64,000 nt of DNA from Bin76 sp963665765 (GTDB lineage Bacteria; Actinomycetota; Acidimicrobiia; Spongiisociales; ZC4RG35): NCBI GenBank assembly GCA_963665765.1, contig OY762464.1:558001-622000 (forward strand). Direction: 5' to 3'. This document shows positions 60,086-64,000 of this stretch, in pieces. Both the position numbers and the translations under genes were made by a program. A model generated the notes under the pieces. The model searched no databases. It was not told the origin of the DNA and was given only the letters and a program-made list of their open reading frames with translations. The first letter of the stretch is position 1. Every line of letters starts with the position of its first letter.

Positions 60086-61072
60086 TTCCTCTTCTACCAT
60101 CACTGGCTCGGGTTCTGGTTCTGGCTCCGTCGTTGTCGTTGTCGTTGTCGTGCTGGCTCCGTCGTCGTTCTGGGTGCTTACCTTCTGGTAGTCTGCCCAG
60201 TGCTCGTCTTCGGCTTCTTCCTCGGCGTCTTTGCGTTCTGAGTAGGTGGCTCCGTCGTCGTTCTGGGTGCTTACCTTCTGGTAGTCTGCCCAGTGCTCGT
60301 CTTCGGCTTCTTCCTCGGCGTCTTTGCGTTCTGAGTAGGTGGCTCCGTCGTCGTTCTGGGTGCTTACCTTCTGGTTGCTGGTTCCGATTCCTCCGTCGTC
60401 GGCTCCGTCGTCGTCGTCGGGGTGCTCCGGAGCGTTGTTGGGGCAGATGCCTGTTAAATCGCATCCGGCTTTTTTGGCTTCGTTCCAGGCTTTGTCTACT
60501 GCTTCGTCCACTGTTTTTTTGATGGCGGGTATCTTGATGGGGATTTTGGGGGTCGGTATTAGGTTCGTGGGGTCTGTTACCGCATCCTTTAGGGCGTCTT
60601 TGGCGGCCTGGTCGTTCAGGTCGTCGTAATAGTCTTCTACCTCGTCGGCGGGGATTTCGTCGACGATATGGCCGTTCGTGCCTTCTACTGGGACGCGGTC
60701 TCCGGTGTTGCCGGGGTTGTCGCCGTTGTTGCTTACCTCTCCGTTTTCGCATTCGGGGCAATCGTCCCCATAGGTGGGGGTGCTTCCTCCGTAGTCGTCG
60801 TCATCGTCGTCATCGTCGTCGTAGTTGTCGTCGTTGCTGTATCCTTCGTCGTCGTCGGCGCCGTCGTTGTCGGCGTCGTTCGATTCGTATTCTTCCTCGA
60901 TATCGTCGGTGGTGGGGGCGTTGTCGTTCTCGTCCTCGAATGACTGGTCCACTTCGTCGTCCCAATCGTCGAAGTAGTCCTCTTCCCAATCGGCTAGGGC
61001 TGGGGCGGCCATGGAAAGAATTAGGGCTACTAGTAGCAATGTGGCTAGTAGGGATTGCCTAATGGTTCTCAC
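59780..61072 (-). CDS. Modular secreted protein, acidic with tandem repeats, locus unit 2
   Basis: This is a 430-residue exported protein starting with GTG after AGGAGAAAAAG. The signal peptide (SLLATLLLVALILSMAAPAL) is close to that of unit 1. The mature part begins with a very acidic segment (residues about 29-95, with nine or more consecutive Asp), then a CPEC pair and a helical region (DEAVDKAWNEAKKAGCDLTG). Two full 31-residue repeats and a partial third follow (QKVSTQNDDGATYSERK start, residues about 233-306), then an STTTTTTTTEPEPEPEP linker. Residues 330-430 are identical to the end of the unit 1 protein. The middle has no resemblance to unit 1. Acidic Asp-rich segments could bind calcium or mineral surfaces, which is speculation. 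Confidence 0.78.
   Translation of the reverse strand: MRTIRQSLLATLLLVALILSMAAPALADWEEDYFDDWDDEVDQSFEDENDNAPTTDDIEEEYESNDADNDGADDDEGYSNDDNYDDDDDDDDDYGGSTPTYGDDCPECENGEVSNNGDNPGNTGDRVPVEGTNGHIVDEIPADEVEDYYDDLNDQAAKDALKDAVTDPTNLIPTPKIPIKIPAIKKTVDEAVDKAWNEAKKAGCDLTGICPNNAPEHPDDDDGADDGGIGTSNQKVSTQNDDGATYSERKDAEEEAEDEHWADYQKVSTQNDDGATYSERKDAEEEAEDEHWADYQKVSTQNDDGASTTTTTTTTEPEPEPEPVMVEEEYQVAVTTHYTVTVCTTLYRLVPREVSYNAWVWVTVIDTVTEFRWDPEAGALIEVEIAGQETYERQYQTVTTTVYDKVPYQHCGAETRTRTSYVTHTRMVAR
60154..60374 (-). repeat. 93-bp tandem repeat inside the unit 2 secreted gene
   Basis: Units begin at 60154, 60247 and 60340; the first two are full length and the third is partial. The full units look identical by eye, implying recent expansion. 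Each codes for 31 residues, keeping the frame. Copy number could vary between strains. Confidence 0.85.
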
Positions 61073-61136
61073 CTTTTTCTCCTCTCGCTATTCGGTATCG
61101 GCGCAATCGTGATGACTGCTTGTCTTGGTCGTTCAT
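61059..61136 (-). CDS. 25-residue peptide ORF overlapping the secreted gene start, unit 2
   Basis: This 26-codon frame has AAAGGAG 6-12 bases before the ATG. It aligns end to end with the peptide of unit 1 (shared RLRRYRI and RGEKGEN). It overlaps the secreted gene by 14 bp. Preservation of length, reading frame and ribosome binding site in two diverged copies supports translation. Confidence 0.6.
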   Translation of the reverse strand: MNDQDKQSSRLRRYRIARGEKGENH

Positions 61137-61138
61137 GG

Positions 61139-61306
61139 TTAGCTCCTTTCTCTCCTTAGGCTGTTGAACTCCAATATCCCATCTTGGGAAAAGCCCACGG
61201 CACACCTCCCATTGATTAGGACCGCCACCTGAGGGCGCCCCTCTTCTCGCGGGTCAGCATATTCCGTGGCATCCACGGCGACGTCAGCATGTTTCTGACC
61301 GCTCAT
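61139..61306 (-). CDS. 55-residue protein of unknown family, unit 2
   Basis: This is a small protein starting at ATG 61306, with GAAGGGGG 6-13 bases upstream. It contains RPQVAVLINGRCAVGFSQDG and ends NSLRRERS. The stop lies 2 bp before the 25-residue ORF, so the genes are probably co-translated. A related but apparently frameshifted version is in unit 1. Confidence 0.5.
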   Translation of the reverse strand: MSGQKHADVAVDATEYADPREEGRPQVAVLINGRCAVGFSQDGILEFNSLRRERS

Positions 61307-61437
61307 GATGGCCCCCTTCTCTCGTCGGTGGCAAGTGTGCGTCGCATTTTGCGGCGGTAGGCGGGCGGCCTGACTCCAGGACGGGCCCATCTCAGATAGC
61401 TCCTGCGCTCATTCGGGTTTCCTTCCCATTGAGGGCT

Positions 61438-61620
61438 TCATGGTTCGGCGTCCTTCCGAATCCGCTTTCTTTGCCTTCTCAATCGAGACCGCCACCACCT
61501 GCGATCGTATTTGCCGAGATCCTCTTCCACCTCGGCGGCTATGGATTCGGGCGTTCGCGGTAGCACCGGGTTCATGCGGTTAACGCTTTTCGACCGCTTC
61601 ATTCCGTCAACCGCTGCCAC
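61438..61620 (-). CDS. Possible small basic protein at the head of the locus
   Basis: This is a 60-codon frame starting with GTG, with an internal ATG at 61602. The product would be helical and strongly basic at the end (WWRSRLRRQRKRIRKD). No good ribosome binding site is seen for either start. It is on the same strand and just upstream of the repeated units, so it may be their first gene. Confidence 0.35.
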   Translation of the reverse strand: MAAVDGMKRSKSVNRMNPVLPRTPESIAAEVEEDLGKYDRRWWRSRLRRQRKRIRKDAEP

Positions 61621-61727
61621 CCGGGGTCAGAGGAGCAAGTTGGCTGGTCTATGTGGTCTCCTTTCCGTTTTCGCGAGATAGGTTGCGGTTTCCGCGACAA
61701 TGCGGGAGAGGCAACACGCGCTGAGCA

Positions 61728-63023
61728 TCAGTGGAATTGCATCTCCTCGGTTGATCCCGCCAGTGCCAGGGTGGATGCCCGACCTCCGGTCACCACCTGC
61801 ATCACCCGGTCGAAGTAGCCCGCCCCCACCTCAGCCTGGTGCCGGGTGGCGGTGTAACCATGAACCTCGGAAGCGAACTCCCGGTTCTGAAGCCTGCTGT
61901 AGGCGGCCATGCCTTCGGCGCCGTACGCTCGAGCAAGATCGAAGGTATGGTAGTTGACCGAATGCCAACCAGCCAGCGTGATGAACTGGAACCGGTATCC
62001 CAACTCGGCAAGTTCATTCTGGAACCGGGCGATCTCATCATTGCTGAGATGCTGTCTCCAGTTGAACGACGGCGAGCAATTGTAGGCCAGAAGTTTCCCG
62101 GGGAACCGGGCATGGATGGCTTCGGCAAAACGCGCCGCCTCCTGCAGATCCGGTTCGGAAGTCTCGCACCACAAGATGTCTGCGTACGGAGCGTACGCCA
62201 GCGATCGCTGGGTGGCGGCCTCCATGCCGCCCCGCACGATGTGGTAGCCCTCGGCGGTTCGCTCACCCGTGATGAACCGATGATCCCGCTCATCGATGTC
62301 GCTCATCAGCAGCGTCGCATCGCGAGCATCGGTCCTCGCCATCAGAAGAGTCGGCACATCCATCACATCGGCCGCCAGCCGAGCGGCGGTCAGGGTGCGG
62401 ATGAACTGGGAGGTCGGCACCAGGACCTTGCCGCCCATGTGTCCGCACTTTTTCTCAGATGCCAGTTGATCCTCGAAATGAACACCTGCGGCGCCGGCTT
62501 CGATCATGGACTTCATCAACTCGAAGCTGTGGATGGGACCACCGAAACCGGCCTCCGCATCGGCCACAATCGGCGCCAGCCAATGAGCATCGTGCTCTCC
62601 GCTCATGTGGGAGATCTGATCAGCCCGCATCAAAGCGCGGTTGAGCCGTTTGATGAGGTCGGGCGCGCTGTTGGACGGATAGAGACTCTGGTCCGGGTAG
62701 GTCTGTCCCGCCAGATTGGCGTCGGCGGCCACCTGCCACCCACTGAGATAGATGGCTTTGAGCCCCGCTTTGACCATCTGAACCGCCTGAGAACCGGTTA
62801 GAGCGCCAAAGGTACGGATGAAGTGCTCGGTCCGGAGCAGGTTCCACAGCCGCTCGGCGCCGGCCCGAGCCACGGTGTGCTCAATCTTGAGGGAACCGCG
62901 CAGCGCCAGCACGTCCGCCGGGGAATAGGCGCGTTCGATACCCTGCCACCGCTCCTCGAATTCCCAACGAACTTGGAGGTCGCCTACTACCGAAGCAAAC
63001 CCGTTGTGGCCATTAATCAACAT
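61728..63023 (-). CDS. aceA: Isocitrate lyase
   Basis: This 431-residue enzyme is the length of actinobacterial short-form isocitrate lyase. The catalytic loop is KKCGHMGGK (Cys193, His195), and KAIYLSGWQVAADAN, IVADAEAGFGG, YNCSPSFNW and the C-terminal STEEMQFH are all characteristic. AAAGGAGG lies 10 bases before the ATG. It splits isocitrate to succinate and glyoxylate, allowing growth on acetate or fatty acids. Malate synthase is not in the window. The divergent LysR gene is a likely regulator. Confidence 0.96.
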   Translation of the reverse strand: MLINGHNGFASVVGDLQVRWEFEERWQGIERAYSPADVLALRGSLKIEHTVARAGAERLWNLLRTEHFIRTFGALTGSQAVQMVKAGLKAIYLSGWQVAADANLAGQTYPDQSLYPSNSAPDLIKRLNRALMRADQISHMSGEHDAHWLAPIVADAEAGFGGPIHSFELMKSMIEAGAAGVHFEDQLASEKKCGHMGGKVLVPTSQFIRTLTAARLAADVMDVPTLLMARTDARDATLLMSDIDERDHRFITGERTAEGYHIVRGGMEAATQRSLAYAPYADILWCETSEPDLQEAARFAEAIHARFPGKLLAYNCSPSFNWRQHLSNDEIARFQNELAELGYRFQFITLAGWHSVNYHTFDLARAYGAEGMAAYSRLQNREFASEVHGYTATRHQAEVGAGYFDRVMQVVTGGRASTLALAGSTEEMQFH

Positions 63024-63181
63024 GATGATCGTCCTCCTTTGGCGTTGCAGGTTCGGCAGGTTGGCAGTGCGCGCCGATCATCGTCTTCTTCGCACTAAAG
63101 CCGTGAGAAATGTAGGCGATAATCAGCCACGTTGAGAGAAGTGTGTCCTCTTTCCAGTGATAAGACAAGACCCTAATTACA

Positions 63182-63208
63182 TATCAGAGTGATAGGCTAT
63201 ATCTATCA
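63182..63208. promoter_or_regulatory. Probable LysR operator in the aceA-lysR intergenic region
   Basis: TGATAG and CTATCA (63190-63195, 63203-63208) form a perfect inverted repeat with a 7-base spacer, containing the T-N11-A core of LysR sites (ATAG-N7-CTAT). A second dyad, TATCA-N3-TGATA (63182-63194), overlaps it, and CTGATCAG lies at 63219-63226. The cluster is 21-47 bp from the LysR start and about 160-185 bp from aceA. Confidence 0.55.
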
Positions 63209-63228
63209 TTACACGGCACTGATCAGTT

Positions 63229-64000
63229 ATGGAACTTAGGCAACTTCAGTCATTTCTCGAAGCAGCAAAATCGGGGAGTTTCCGGGGCGCGGCTCGCGTC
63301 CTGTACTTGAGCCAACCGTCGCTCAGCGGACGAATAAGAGCACTGGAGCGGGAACTGCGCACTCCGCTCTTCCACCGAATGGGACGGGGCGTCAGGCTCA
63401 CAGCCGCCGGAGAGGCGTTTCGACCCTTTGTCGAGCAGGCCTTGCAGATACTCGACCAAGGTACGGAGGCCGCCCGCAACACTTCGGACTCCCAAAAACG
63501 AACCATCACCATCGGGTCGGCTCGGATCATCGGCACCTACATACTTCCCCCTACCCTCGAGCGATTCCAAAAACGCCTTCCCCAAGTGGCGACTCGAATC
63601 CGCACGGGCCGCTCGTCCGACGTGATAGAGATGGTGGCCAACGGGGTGGTGGACGTAGGGCTGTCGAGGGGCATTCACCACTCCGATGTGTTCTCCATAC
63701 ACCTCTACGACGAACCGATCGTGCTCGCCACCTATCCCGACCATCCCTTCGCCCGGCGGGGACACGCCTATATCTCCGAGGTCGCCAAGCAACCGCTCAT
63801 CCTCTACGATCCCAGTTCCACCTATTTCCTGCTCATCAATCAAGCTTGTCGCAAAGCTGGGATCGTTCCTCAAATCGAGACCATGCTCGACAACATCGAA
63901 GCCACCAAGCGAATGGTGGCTCTGGGCCTGGGCATCTCCTTTTTGCCTCACAGCGCCATCCTTACCGAAATCGAGCAGGGGAAGCTTCGTTACATAGAGT
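63229..64000 (+). CDS. LysR family transcriptional regulator, 3' end outside the window
   Basis: The frame is open from the ATG at 63229 to the window edge, giving 257 residues. The N-terminal winged helix is typical (MELRQLQSFLEAAKSGSFRG, then LSQPSLSGRIRALERELRTP and GRGVRLTAAGEAF). The effector domain begins near residue 90 (RTITIGSARIIGTYILPP) and continues to LGLGISFLPHSAI. It is divergent from aceA across 205 bp with a LysR-type dyad, so it probably controls the glyoxylate shunt as well as itself. Confidence 0.9.
   Translation, partial: MELRQLQSFLEAAKSGSFRGAARVLYLSQPSLSGRIRALERELRTPLFHRMGRGVRLTAAGEAFRPFVEQALQILDQGTEAARNTSDSQKRTITIGSARIIGTYILPPTLERFQKRLPQVATRIRTGRSSDVIEMVANGVVDVGLSRGIHHSDVFSIHLYDEPIVLATYPDHPFARRGHAYISEVAKQPLILYDPSSTYFLLINQACRKAGIVPQIETMLDNIEATKRMVALGLGISFLPHSAILTEIEQGKLRYIE

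Noticed and set aside
60154..60374. Tandem repeats considered as a CRISPR array
   Set aside because: The repeats are directly adjacent with no spacers, keep a reading frame and code for part of a secreted protein.
60133..60522. Plus-strand frame with repeated Ser/Leu/Arg blocks
   Set aside because: It is the antisense reading of the 93-bp tandem repeats inside the secreted gene, which has a signal peptide and conserved C-terminal domain on the other strand.

Overview
The window is high-GC bacterial chromosome, densely packed with genes that overlap by ATGA or TGATG junctions and often start with GTG or TTG. Several points suggest an actinobacterium, most likely of the Acidimicrobiia type: lipoproteins in which the lipobox Cys is followed by a Thr/Pro/Ala linker, an Mrp ATPase without the CXXC motif, a single-domain luciferase-like (possibly F420-dependent) oxidoreductase, and many uptake/catabolism operons. 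This placement is an inference; the window has no rRNA or other phylogenetic marker. I saw no tRNA, rRNA, CRISPR array, transposase or integrase.

Layout. 1-6601 (+): the end of an oligopeptide-type ABC transporter operon (binding protein, two permeases, two ATPases), followed by a prolidase-like amidohydrolase and a NicX/M29-like metalloenzyme. 7081-8871 (+): a lone DUF262-DUF1524 gene (GmrSD-like, probable phage defence) with visibly lower GC. 9150-10451 (+): another amidohydrolase. 10496-16910 (-): an SsuABC-type transporter whose operon also encodes a 3Fe-4S ferredoxin, a cytochrome P450 and a luciferase-like monooxygenase, followed by a truncated, nonsense-mutated copy of the last. 17303-19178 (+): an ImmA-like protein with a broken HExxH motif, and a small protein overlapping a retropepsin-like protein. 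19459-23408 (+): hyuAB. 23573-24525 (+): a HicA toxin without HicB plus two small genes, lying between two imperfect copies of the hyuB tail.

24737-35647 is a divergent catabolic locus. On the left (-) are a phosphotriesterase-like hydrolase, an alpha-oxoamine synthase and an N-acyl-D-amino-acid deacylase. On the right (+) are a sugar-type ABC transporter, an amidase, a class III aminotransferase and a GntR regulator. A perfect 7-7-7 palindrome lies in the divergent intergenic region. 35969-43724 holds two beta-hydroxyacid dehydrogenases (the second resembling sulfolactaldehyde reductase), a NucS-like nuclease, glpK, an acyl-CoA synthetase and a formylglycine-generating enzyme. 44121-54608 is a redox and Fe-S block: nuoEFG, a dihaem cytochrome, mrp, a SufR-like regulator and aconitase. 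54921-57041 holds a CitE-like lyase and an acyl-CoA dehydrogenase. The window ends with aceA and a divergent LysR gene running off the edge.

The least familiar part is 57641-61620 (-). A multi-gene unit is repeated in tandem: a small ORF, a 25-codon ORF with a strong ribosome binding site, a large secreted protein, a perfect hairpin and another small ORF. The two secreted proteins have unrelated middles. They share diverged signal peptides and an apparently identical 462-bp tract that runs from the last 101 codons of the secreted gene, through the hairpin, into the next gene. This looks like a diversifying surface or secreted protein system kept uniform in one tract by gene conversion. I recognise no family for it.
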